Source: JAHHUA01 sp036635475
GTDB taxonomy: Bacteria; Bacillota; Clostridia; Oscillospirales; Ruminococcaceae
DNA length: 28,196 nucleotides
Direction: 5' to 3'
NCBI GenBank assembly: GCA_036635475.1
Contig: JAVWQH010000026.1
Location: 1 to 28,196, forward strand
The first letter of the stretch is position 1. Each line of letters opens with the position of its first letter. The notes under the pieces are model-generated. The model was not told the origin of the DNA. It made no database searches and was given only the letters and a program-made list of their open reading frames with translations. Shown one piece after another: positions 1-6,940 of the stretch. A program made the translations under genes and the position numbers.

Positions 1-26
1 TAATTATCGTTTTCTATTTTATTCAT
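1..26 (-). CDS. 5' end of a gene running off the window
   Basis: Only the first codons are visible: an ATG at 26-24 followed by MNKIENDN, open to the window edge. It overlaps the 3' end of folD in another frame. A good ribosome site, AGGAG, lies at 37-33 with a 6-base spacer, which is why I accept it as a real start. It continues the same minus-strand operon. Nothing can be said about its function. Confidence 0.6.
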
Positions 27-819
27 TTGACACTCCTAATATATTTTTAATTAAAGCTAATCTTGTTAACAACCCTACACCATTAGGTACAGGAGTTATG
101 TGTTCAACACTATTCTTTATTCTTTCATAATCAAAATCTCCACAAAGTCTATTATTTATATCTCTATTAATCCCCACATCAATAAGTATTTGTTTTTTAT
201 TGAATAACTCATTATTGCTAATATATTTAAGTTTTCCGATTGCAGAGATAACAATATCGGCATTTATAATATGATTATGAAGATTTTTAGTATGGCTGTG
301 GCACAATGTAACTGTGCTATTTCTACCGAGAAATAATTTAGCTAATGGCTTACCTACAATATTGCTTCTGCCAATAATGGTAACATTTTTTCCATCTAAA
401 TCGACTTTATTATAGTCAAGCCAATCAATAATTCCTCTTGCTGTGCATGAAGTATGTCTGCTATCTTTTTTAAATCCGTCAACATCTTTATAAGTTGCAA
501 TAGAATTAAAAATAATATCTTTGTCTAAATGCTCTGGAATTGGTAATTGAACAATAATCCCAAACACATTGTCATTAGTATTTAATTGCGATATTTCCAC
601 CAACAGTGCAATTTCGTCAATAGTTTCTTCTAGTTTGATATGTTCAAATTTTATACCTATTTCTTCGCAATCTTTTTTCTTGCCTTTAATATAAGAATTA
701 CTGGCTTGATTATTGCCTATTTGAATTACTGCCAATGTGCAATTTTCCAATTTGTTAGTTGATACATATTTTTGAAGTTCTTGTTTTTCAATTTCAACAT
801 ATTCTTTGCAACTTATCAT
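19..819 (-). CDS. folD: FolD: methylene-tetrahydrofolate dehydrogenase/cyclohydrolase
   Basis: This is a 266-residue cytosolic enzyme that interconverts 5,10-methylene-, methenyl- and 10-formyl-tetrahydrofolate. Visible family features are LAVIQIGNNQAS and SYIKGKKK near residues 29-50 (the catalytic Lys region), IVQLPIPEHL, the KDVDGF loop, GRSNIVGKPLA of the Rossmann-type cofactor domain, and TPVPNGVGLLTR near the C-terminus. It is slightly shorter than the usual 280-290 residues because the N-terminal helix is short. The ATG overlaps the stop codon of the kinase gene (TAATG) and follows GAGGAAG, so the two are translationally coupled. Together with the ThyX-like protein and guanylate kinase upstream it makes a small nucleotide/one-carbon module, and methylene-tetrahydrofolate is the methyl donor for dTMP synthesis. 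Assignment is secure; its role in phage infection is inferred. Confidence 0.93.
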   Translation of the reverse strand: MISCKEYVEIEKQELQKYVSTNKLENCTLAVIQIGNNQASNSYIKGKKKDCEEIGIKFEHIKLEETIDEIALLVEISQLNTNDNVFGIIVQLPIPEHLDKDIIFNSIATYKDVDGFKKDSRHTSCTARGIIDWLDYNKVDLDGKNVTIIGRSNIVGKPLAKLFLGRNSTVTLCHSHTKNLHNHIINADIVISAIGKLKYISNNELFNKKQILIDVGINRDINNRLCGDFDYERIKNSVEHITPVPNGVGLLTRLALIKNILGVSNE

Positions 820-1364
820 TATATATCTTCCTCGTTGTTTACATCTGTTATATATGTGTAAATATCTTCTACTGCTTCAGTTAAGTTTTTATTGTTAGTA
901 ATGTGATTCGTATATTGTTTGACATTGCTAAAGCTTTTTCTATCTATATTAATACGTGCTAATGCTTCTTCTATGGCATCCCCACGTTGTATCATTCTCA
1001 AGTATCTATCAACTGTCGGTACCTGAATATAAATTACCTTTACTCTTTTAGTTCCTTTGAAATTTGTTTTAAAATATTCGATACCACCCACATCAATTAC
1101 ATATAAATCAGACATATCGACTTGTTCTGATGTAGCTCCGTATTGATTGCCTTGTATTTCACTATAAGCACATATGTTTTCAAGCTTATTAAATTCATCA
1201 GCAGAGATAAATATATGACCGTATTCATTAAATTCACGTTTTGGTCTAGTTGTATAACTTGATATAGATTTCAATTCATACTTTTTTTCAAGCTCTTTTA
1301 CAATTGTAGTTTTACCTGAACCAGACTCACCGACTATTAAAAATATTGTATTAGACATTTTCAA
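819..1364 (-). CDS. gmk: guanylate kinase-like P-loop kinase
   Basis: A 181-residue protein with the P-loop GESGSGKTT at residues 12-20, the SYTTRPKR segment that binds the nucleotide monophosphate in guanylate kinases, GHIFIS, and a YGATSEQV stretch like the family's YGT segment. The family converts (d)GMP to (d)GDP with ATP. The start is uncertain: TTG at 1364 sits 11 bases after AGGG, and an ATG two codons later lies within the same stretch. The start overlaps the end of the ThyX-like gene by 14 bases and the stop overlaps the folD start, consistent with one operon making nucleotides for phage DNA. It could instead phosphorylate a modified nucleotide; I see no base-modification enzyme here to argue for that. 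Confidence 0.85.
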   Translation of the reverse strand: MKMSNTIFLIVGESGSGKTTIVKELEKKYELKSISSYTTRPKREFNEYGHIFISADEFNKLENICAYSEIQGNQYGATSEQVDMSDLYVIDVGGIEYFKTNFKGTKRVKVIYIQVPTVDRYLRMIQRGDAIEEALARINIDRKSFSNVKQYTNHITNNKNLTEAVEDIYTYITDVNNEEDI

Positions 1365-1962
1365 AATTCATCTGCCCTTCTATTTGAGTGTTTTTTGCAT
1401 TAACTTCACATATTATTAATTCTTTTGCATATGGTAATGTTTCAATCCATTTACAGAACTCTTGCCACTCAGGTAGTCGATGATTTTTGCGTTGATGATA
1501 TACGTTTTTTAAACACATATAATTTGTTGTAAGCCTTGCCGTTAATTCAAAACCACTTGGATTAGAATATAAAAGTTTTAAATAATCTTCTCTATCTTTT
1601 GTTTGATTATATTTTTCTTTTAATTCTTCCATAATAGCAATTATGCGTGTATCTACGTAACTGTTATATTGTCGTATCAAGTCAAACTTCGCTATTTTAT
1701 GCATAGTTGATTGACTTGACACGAATGTAATAAAGCGGTAACGTTCTAACTCTACCCAAGCCTTGTTTGAAAAAGTTAAGTCAAACGACACTCGAATACC
1801 TGCTGTAAATTGATTATGCCCACTACCTATCGGTGAATTTGATAACGATAAAGTCCTATCTGTAATTTCATCTGTGCAGTTTGCCGTATCAATTGCCATT
1901 GGATATTTGCTTGCTTTTATACTCTCTTCTAAGTCGTACACCTTGATGTTCTCTATTTTAAT
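1351..1962 (-). CDS. ThyX-like (flavin-dependent thymidylate synthase fold) protein, ATT start
   Basis: A 203-residue protein resembling phage ThyX relatives: a central RYRFITFVSSQST segment sits where ThyX has its RHRxxSxNxxS signature, followed by a helical region with YHQRKNHRLPEW and FCKWIETLP. True ThyX makes dTMP from dUMP using methylene-tetrahydrofolate and FAD, and the adjacent folD fits that. The signature is degenerate, so catalytic activity is uncertain. The frame has a GTG at 1941 but continues upstream with KIENIKVYDLEES, a typical family N-terminus, to an ATT at 1962-1960. AAAGGA at 1978-1973 is 10 bases before that ATT, whereas GTG has only a weak GAG. I therefore place the start at 1962. 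It overlaps the preceding gene. Confidence 0.6.
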   Translation of the reverse strand: MKIENIKVYDLEESIKASKYPMAIDTANCTDEITDRTLSLSNSPIGSGHNQFTAGIRVSFDLTFSNKAWVELERYRFITFVSSQSTMHKIAKFDLIRQYNSYVDTRIIAIMEELKEKYNQTKDREDYLKLLYSNPSGFELTARLTTNYMCLKNVYHQRKNHRLPEWQEFCKWIETLPYAKELIICEVNAKNTQIEGQMNFENV

Positions 1963-2450
1963 ATTGTATCAATCCTTTCTATTTTAGTTATTTGACCTTC
2001 AAAACCAAGACTTGAAATTGTACCCAATGACAGAACATCTTCATTCATCACTTCTTTATCAATAATGAATTCTAAAACATTTGCAAATAATATATTGCCT
2101 TGCTTATCACACACTGGGTGAAACATATTCAGTTTATCTGTTTGGTCTGGGTTTTTAATATCAGCAACCATTACAGTAAACTCAACTTCATTTTCTAATG
2201 TAATTAAAAATCTTACTCCACATTTTTCAGAATAATATGTTGTCATCGCTACTAAATAATCATCGTCAATTCTTCTGAACCCTTGTTCATCTGTTATAGC
2301 TTTTTGTTGAAGTTTGTATTGCTCTGATGAGCTATTCGTAATTGCTGTATATGGCATCCAAGCCTTAAATGATGTGTCGTATTTTGGTATATCCATTTCT
2401 GTAAAACTAAAAAATAAAGTTATTGCCGATATAGCTAAAAATTGATTCAT
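1953..2450 (-). CDS. exported protein, possible double-psi beta-barrel type
   Basis: A 165-residue protein with a hydrophobic N-terminal stretch (about residues 3-16) that looks like a signal peptide or membrane anchor. The rest is a soluble domain with the order WMPYTAITNSSSEQYKLQQ, YLVAMTTYYSEKCG, FTVMVADIKNPDQTD, and an EFIIDKEV segment. This pattern resembles Firmicutes phage and host proteins that I associate with 3D/RlpA-like beta barrels; that link is from memory of the family and not proven. No catalytic motif is evident. It begins with ATG about 13 bases after AGGA and ends in TAG, overlapping the ThyX-like start. An exported protein inside a replication operon is out of place. Confidence 0.65.
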   Translation of the reverse strand: MNQFLAISAITLFFSFTEMDIPKYDTSFKAWMPYTAITNSSSEQYKLQQKAITDEQGFRRIDDDYLVAMTTYYSEKCGVRFLITLENEVEFTVMVADIKNPDQTDKLNMFHPVCDKQGNILFANVLEFIIDKEVMNEDVLSLGTISSLGFEGQITKIERIDTILK

Positions 2451-2465
2451 AAAGTTATGTATATC

Positions 2466-2630
2466 CTATCTATCAGATTTCGCAGGAATAATTATTTTAC
2501 ATTCTCCACATTCTGTTTCATATTTAAATGTCTGACGTTCTAAATCTATCCTGTCAATTTTTTTAAGTTTGCGACACATTGTGTGTTCTATTTGTGTTTC
2601 ATATGTCCCTTTTTTTATATTATTTTTCAA
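2466..2630 (-). CDS. small CxxC protein, unknown
   Basis: A 54-residue reading frame between the membrane protein and the exported protein. It starts at TTG (2630-2628), 14 bases after AAGGAG, or at an internal ATG (2579-2577); both spacings are imperfect. It is Lys-rich and ends TECGECKIIIPAKSDR, so it carries a CGEC pair that could form half of a zinc site or a dimeric zinc hook. Strand and spacing fit the operon. No function is recognised, and it may be a chance open frame. Confidence 0.4.
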   Translation of the reverse strand: MKNNIKKGTYETQIEHTMCRKLKKIDRIDLERQTFKYETECGECKIIIPAKSDR

Positions 2631-2651
2631 ACGTTTATATTACTCTCCTTT

Positions 2652-3131
2652 TTATTTAATAACTTCTCTGAAGCATTTTATATTATTTCTACTTATAAAA
2701 TCATCAACTAATTTGCTTTCATATCTTGTATGGGATATAATTTCAACTTTAAGTGTCTTATTCCAATCTAATGTGTAACTATCAGTTATAATATTGTCAA
2801 TTTTGTTTTTTCTAAGAAATTGACATAACTCTAAAACGTCATTTTTATTATCCGAAGTTACTATGTTAATGTATGTTTTGTCTTGTGAAAATTTTTCGTT
2901 AAATTTAAATGCCAAATAAGCTCCAATTATTGAAACAAAACCTATTAAAATATTCATACCAACACTTTTTGCATATACCACATTTGATATTACAGTGAGA
3001 AATAAAAACTGTGATAATCCAATCATTAGTGAAGCTATAAGTATTTTATTTTTATATATAAATATACTTTTAGTGGTTGTAATGAAACTATCTAGTAATT
3101 TAAGAAAGATTGTTATAGTAATATTTGTAAT
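2652..3131 (-). CDS. DUF5698/DUF2179-like membrane protein, ATT start
   Basis: A 159-residue integral membrane protein. The first ATG (3026) would cut off 35 residues, but the frame stays open upstream and encodes FLKLLDSFITTTKSIFIYKN, which matches the opening helix of DUF5698 proteins (an LDN...T.K.IFL pattern). Hydrophobic segments follow, then a soluble C-terminal domain (about residues 85-159, YINIVTSDNKND to the end) resembling DUF2179. The only plausible start is ATT at 3131-3129, 10 bases after AAAGGTGG. Its family is mainly cellular and poorly characterised. In a phage it might act at the host membrane or bind a small ligand, but that is speculation. Confidence 0.6.
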   Translation of the reverse strand: MTNITITIFLKLLDSFITTTKSIFIYKNKILIASLMIGLSQFLFLTVISNVVYAKSVGMNILIGFVSIIGAYLAFKFNEKFSQDKTYINIVTSDNKNDVLELCQFLRKNKIDNIITDSYTLDWNKTLKVEIISHTRYESKLVDDFISRNNIKCFREVIK

Positions 3132-3151
3132 TTTTTATTATCCACCTTTAT

Positions 3152-3985
3152 TTATTTAATTATCTTTAAAAAGTCGTCTTCTGACAAAGTGTTAATTCCC
3201 AATGATTGTGCCTTTGCAAGCTTGCTACCTGCATTCTCGCCTGCTATTAGATAGTCTGTGTTTTTGCTGACACTGCCGCTTACTTTTGCGCCCAATTCCT
3301 CAAGTTTTTCTTGAATAGATATACGAGTGAAGTTTTTAAGAGTACCTGTAACTACTACTGTCTTGTTATTAAATGGATTATTGGTTGTGACTACTGTTTC
3401 CACTTTTTCAAAAGTCATCAATTCAGCAAGTGTGATTGCCCACCGATCATATTCGCTCTCATAAAAACTATGTAACGCATCATTTGCAGCATCTCCAAAG
3501 TCAGGTAAGCACATCCAATCAAAGTTGTTGAGTAAATGCGCTGCAAGCTTGTACCATTCTCCATTACAGAATTTACTGATGGCTTTACTCGCAGTTTTTC
3601 CTATATTAGGAATGCCAAGAGCTGTGATAAAGTTTTCAAGCTTTACATTACGGCTGCTTTCAATACTCGTCATCAGCTTTGTGTATGATTTCTGTCCAAA
3701 GCCTTCCATTGTAATAATTTCATCTTTGTACTGTGATAGACTATAAATATCTTGATACTCATTTAACCAGCCCAAACCAATGAATTTTTGAAGTGTTGCT
3801 TCTGATAAACCTTCTATATTCATACACTTTTTATTACAAAAGTGAACAAATTTTCCTAGCAGCTTACCTTTGCAGCCTTGATTTGTGCAGGTTAAAACTT
3901 TACTGTCGTTGTCTTGAATGATTTCTGTTTTACCACCACATATTGGACAACTATCTGGAATTGATAAAAATTTAATATTATTCAT
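3152..3985 (-). CDS. ligA: NAD-dependent DNA ligase, C-terminal half (Zn finger, HhH, BRCT)
   Basis: A 277-residue protein corresponding to the C-terminal part of bacterial LigA. In order: a four-Cys zinc finger (CPIC near residues 13-16, then C33 and C38), a helix-hairpin-helix region (MEGFGQKSYTKLMTSI, ALGIPNIGKTASKAI), and a BRCT domain from about residue 203 (KTVVVTGTL, KVSGSVSKNTDYLIAGENAGSK). It lacks the adenylation and OB domains, which are encoded separately at 4492-5646. The two halves are separated by an HNH endonuclease gene. The ATG overlaps the HNH stop region, and the AGGT run coding the end of the endonuclease serves as its ribosome site. It presumably assembles with the N-half to seal nicks; this is inferred. 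Confidence 0.9.
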   Translation of the reverse strand: MNNIKFLSIPDSCPICGGKTEIIQDNDSKVLTCTNQGCKGKLLGKFVHFCNKKCMNIEGLSEATLQKFIGLGWLNEYQDIYSLSQYKDEIITMEGFGQKSYTKLMTSIESSRNVKLENFITALGIPNIGKTASKAISKFCNGEWYKLAAHLLNNFDWMCLPDFGDAANDALHSFYESEYDRWAITLAELMTFEKVETVVTTNNPFNNKTVVVTGTLKNFTRISIQEKLEELGAKVSGSVSKNTDYLIAGENAGSKLAKAQSLGINTLSEDDFLKIIK

Positions 3986-4481
3986 CTATGTACCTCCAAT
4001 GATATCCACCAGCAGTTTTCCTATTTCTATAGCCAGTACAACACATATTTATACTAGAAATGTTAATGCCAATAGTTGCCGCCGCCTTATGAAAACTATC
4101 ATAAATAACACCAGTTTCAACACATTGAACTTTTCTATTTTTTTTATTTGAAATCTTTCGATTCCTCATTCCATAATTACAATTATCTTTACTTGTTACC
4201 CACTCTAAATTGTCTAATTGATTATTACTTTTATCTTCATCTTTATGATTTACTTCTAAAAAATTCATATTATCTGCTGTATTAAATGTTGACAAAACTA
4301 ATCTGTGTATAAGAAAACACTTTCTTTTATTGCCTTTACATAATCCAATTGCACAATACCCAGATTTTTGTTTTTTTATCTTTAGAATCTTATCTGACGA
4401 ATATTTTGTAGAGAGAACTCTTCCTAAATTACTTATTTTGTAATCCTGAAATTCAGCTATTTCTTTCCACACTTCTTCCAT
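3978..4481 (-). CDS. NUMOD4-HNH homing endonuclease inserted in ligA
   Basis: A 167-residue free-standing homing endonuclease. NUMOD4 motif near the start (WKEIAEFQDYKISNLGRV), then an HNH core (HRLVLSTF, LEVNHKDEDKSNNQLDNLEW), then a C-terminal NUMOD1-like DNA-binding segment (VYDSFHKAAATIGI, YRNRKTAGGYHW). It has its own ATG, preceded by AAGGAGAT. It sits exactly between the OB-fold end of the ligase N-half and the zinc finger of the C-half, with only about ten bases on the 5' side and an overlap on the 3' side, leaving no room for an intron. It is therefore a gene-splitting insertion like those known for some phage nrd genes. Its last codons supply the ribosome site of the downstream ligase half. 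Confidence 0.92.
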   Translation of the reverse strand: MEEVWKEIAEFQDYKISNLGRVLSTKYSSDKILKIKKQKSGYCAIGLCKGNKRKCFLIHRLVLSTFNTADNMNFLEVNHKDEDKSNNQLDNLEWVTSKDNCNYGMRNRKISNKKNRKVQCVETGVIYDSFHKAAATIGINISSINMCCTGYRNRKTAGGYHWRYIDE

Positions 4482-4491
4482 ATTTATCTCC

Positions 4492-5646
4492 TTAATCAGT
4501 TATTTTTTCCGCTGATATAACTTGTGGAATTATCATATTAGATTTGCATACTATAATTTTTTGACCAACATAAGGTTTTCCTAAGATTTTCTTTAGAATA
4601 CTGATATTGTGTAAGCTGGCTCTACTCACATCGGTATTGTCTAAATCGACTGTATCAAAAATTGCAATCGGCGTAAGATTTCCCATTCTGCCCATACTCC
4701 ACTCGATTTCACGAAGAATTGTTTCTGCTGTTTCATCTGAGAATTTTAGGGCAAGTCCATCATTGTTATGATGTGAAGTTGAACCTAGGGATTTTGAATA
4801 TTCAATGTCATCGTATTTGATGACCAAGCCGTCGATTGGAATATAAGTTTTATCTGCATACTGCTTTAGGTTTTCAATCATATCAGGCAGTTGTTCTTTA
4901 TCTTTGCTTTCACCTTCAAATATTACAGTCCAAAATTTAGGTTTAATAAATCCATTTTTAACTGCCAATTTAAACTTTTCAAATCTGTGTGAGACACTAT
5001 CAAATCCTTCAAGGATATCCCATAAGGCAAAACGTACTTTTCTTTCAGCACAAAGTTTACTATCTAACTGTCTGACACTTCCCGATACCAAATTCCTTGG
5101 AGTTTTATACTTTTCATCTTCGGGTAATTTGGAGTTGATTTCATCAAAATCATTTTTTAGAATAATAGCTTCGCCCACAACTTTGAGATGTTCTTTATAT
5201 GGAATAGTTAGCGGTAAGCCAATAAATGTTTTAGCATTATGGGTAATATCCTCGCCAACATACCCATCGCCTCTGGTTGAAGCTTGTACCATTTCTCCAT
5301 CCTCATAAATGATTTCAACTGTCAATCCATCATATTTAAGCATAAGTAGTGCGGGTTGTGTGCCAATAAACTTTTCAATATCAAATTGGGATTTTGTCTT
5401 GTTTAAACTAAGCAGCGGAATTGAGTGTGTCACTTTCTTTAGCTTGCTGACCACTGTATAGCCCACCTCTTGCGTTGGCGAATGACTGAGTATAATACCA
5501 GTCTTATCTTCAAGTGCCTTTAATTCGTCAAATAGGCGGTCATACTCGGTGTCTGATACAGATGGATTGTTTTGATTATAGTATTCGTTGCGGTATGTAT
5601 TGAGTTGAGGTATTAAGGCTTGCATTCGAGTTATTGATTTGTATAT
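4492..5646 (-). CDS. ligA: NAD-dependent DNA ligase, N-terminal half (adenylation + OB), probable ATA start
   Basis: A 384-residue protein covering LigA domain Ia (YYNQNNPSVSDTEYDRLFDEL, NMN binding), the nucleotidyltransferase domain with the KYDG active-site Lys (about residue 104 from the ATA start), STRGDGYVGED, DGLVIKYDD, and an OB fold ending at IIPQVISAEKITD. Chain-terminating here leaves out zinc finger, HhH and BRCT, encoded at 3152-3985. ATG at 5625 has no ribosome site; the frame stays open upstream to ATA at 5646, 11 bases after AAAGGAG, giving YKSITRMQALIPQL, which continues the heptad-like pattern of domain Ia. I prefer that start. Adenylation of the Lys could occur without the other half, but efficient ligation probably needs it. 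Confidence 0.9.
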   Translation of the reverse strand: MYKSITRMQALIPQLNTYRNEYYNQNNPSVSDTEYDRLFDELKALEDKTGIILSHSPTQEVGYTVVSKLKKVTHSIPLLSLNKTKSQFDIEKFIGTQPALLMLKYDGLTVEIIYEDGEMVQASTRGDGYVGEDITHNAKTFIGLPLTIPYKEHLKVVGEAIILKNDFDEINSKLPEDEKYKTPRNLVSGSVRQLDSKLCAERKVRFALWDILEGFDSVSHRFEKFKLAVKNGFIKPKFWTVIFEGESKDKEQLPDMIENLKQYADKTYIPIDGLVIKYDDIEYSKSLGSTSHHNNDGLALKFSDETAETILREIEWSMGRMGNLTPIAIFDTVDLDNTDVSRASLHNISILKKILGKPYVGQKIIVCKSNMIIPQVISAEKITD

Positions 5647-6392
5647 AGCGGGTCACTCTCCTTTACAAGTTTTTTGATAAACCCGTCTAGTGGTCTTTGT
5701 AACTTTAAGTTTTGACTAGCCCACACAAGGTAGCTTTTATCGTTCTTTGCAATCTCCACCAATAGCTCACCTTTATGTTTTCCAAATGGCATAATATAAT
5801 CGTTAATGTCTACAGGTGCAGCTTCTATTTCGTCAAATAACACTTCAAGATCTTTACGAGATGCCAGATAGTCACACATATGTACAAATTTCTGTATTTC
5901 AGTATTTGGCTTCTCCAGCACGACTCTACTTTTTTTGCTTTCGTTCCACTGACCCATATGAGATGCAATTGCTTCTGAAATTATTGCTCTGTCTTTAGAT
6001 GGAATAATATTATCCAGTACCTCACTTGATTTGACCCAATCGGCACACACTTGTGGATGTTCGTGAACAGTAAATGTACTTGCTTTGTTACCATGTTTCC
6101 ACCCGTCATGTAAAAGTATTGCTGTGATTATAAGATCGCATTCTCTGTCTGAAAATTCTTCTTGAAATTGCTCAATTTGTAACAGGTGATTAGCAAATCT
6201 TGCGGCGGCACAGGTGTGTCTTACCAACCCACCATCTCCGAGCGCATATGACGGGTGATATTTCCCAGTGCTGGAAGCTGCAACCTCAAAGAAATAATCA
6301 GGAAGATTATTAATGGCGGTTATTGCAAATTGTTTTGTATCGTCATTTTTAATATATCCAAGTTCTTTTGCAAATCTATCGCTATTTACCAA
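5631..6392 (-). CDS. HD-domain phosphohydrolase with DUF3820-like C-terminus
   Basis: A 253-residue protein with two parts. Residues about 45-190 form an HD domain: H59 (GLVRHT), H95-D96 (LLHDGWKHG), H112, and a later HMCDYLA segment. This superfamily cleaves phosphoester bonds in nucleotides or nucleic acids. Residues about 200-250 (MPFGKHKGELL, DKSYLVWA) match the small domain found at the C-terminus of some ExoX-type exonucleases (DUF3820-like). The combination and its location between ligase and nuclease suggest nucleotide or DNA metabolism; the substrate is unknown. The start is TTG at 6392, 7 bases after AGGAG. Its end overlaps the inferred ligase start. Confidence 0.75.
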   Translation of the reverse strand: MVNSDRFAKELGYIKNDDTKQFAITAINNLPDYFFEVAASSTGKYHPSYALGDGGLVRHTCAAARFANHLLQIEQFQEEFSDRECDLIITAILLHDGWKHGNKASTFTVHEHPQVCADWVKSSEVLDNIIPSKDRAIISEAIASHMGQWNESKKSRVVLEKPNTEIQKFVHMCDYLASRKDLEVLFDEIEAAPVDINDYIMPFGKHKGELLVEIAKNDKSYLVWASQNLKLQRPLDGFIKKLVKESDPLYTNQ

Positions 6393-6409
6393 TAGTTTTC
6401 TCCTCTCAT

Positions 6410-6940
6410 TTATCGTAAATAATTTTTAAAATAATATTGAAATGTTCCATATATGAATGGAGCACTATATCTGTTGTCTGGCATAAATACAAACGGAAGA
6501 TCATATTTAAACCAAAAGCTGTGCAATGTTCCCCAAAATGATTTTTTATTATATTGTGTGTTATAGTTTCCGCTAACCACGTCACTGTAATTAGCGTTCT
6601 CTATCAGTAGTATTTTCTTGCCACGGCAGGTACTTAGTTCTTTCTCAAATCTGTCACGCTGCGTTGAAAGATTTGTAGACAATTCTTCAAGTGAACCCTT
6701 GCGTTCAATAACAATTTCACCATTAAAATATAAATCTCGTGGGATGCTGAGTTCTGTATTTGCTGGTATGTAAAAACTATAATCAGCCTGCCCCAAAGCT
6801 TTTATAATGTATGGGATTTTCTTCTTATCAAAATACTCTAAAATATGTGCGTTCATTTTTTCACGAGTGTCTACCAAGATAGTCATGGATTTCAATATTT
6901 CGTCAAGCTCTTTGTCGGTATATTTAAATTTATTTATGAT
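6410..6940 (-). CDS. ERCC4-type nuclease, ATC or ATA start
   Basis: A protein of about 176 residues with the ERCC4/Mus81-like nuclease core: VDTREK, a GQADYSFY segment (the GDY position), VIERKGSLEEL and a following RDRFEKEL. These form the metal-binding DTRE-D-ERK site that cuts branched or flapped DNA. Conventional starts (TTG 6895, ATG 6886) lack a ribosome site and would remove KFKYTDKELDEILKSM, an N-terminus I associate with phage members. The frame is open to a stop just above ATC (6940) and ATA (6937). GAGGTGAT lies 9 (ATC) or 12 (ATA) bases upstream. ATA overlaps the dnaE stop as ATAA. It likely resolves replication or recombination intermediates. Confidence 0.85.
   Translation of the reverse strand: MINKFKYTDKELDEILKSMTILVDTREKMNAHILEYFDKKKIPYIIKALGQADYSFYIPANTELSIPRDLYFNGEIVIERKGSLEELSTNLSTQRDRFEKELSTCRGKKILLIENANYSDVVSGNYNTQYNKKSFWGTLHSFWFKYDLPFVFMPDNRYSAPFIYGTFQYYFKNYLR

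Noticed and set aside
2569..2778. Plus-strand open frames throughout (for example 4904-5308, 14834-15205, 15362-15685, 21806-22015)
   Set aside because: All lie opposite strong minus-strand genes, have no ribosome sites and no recognisable domains; they are mirror frames.
2652..3150. GTG starts with frameshift as an alternative to ATT starts (3145 and primase 12738)
   Set aside because: Each would need an independent frameshift, has no ribosome site, and does not explain the many other ATN starts.
4482..4491. Group I or II intron carrying the HNH gene in ligA
   Set aside because: Only about ten bases on one side and an overlap on the other; no room for intron structure.
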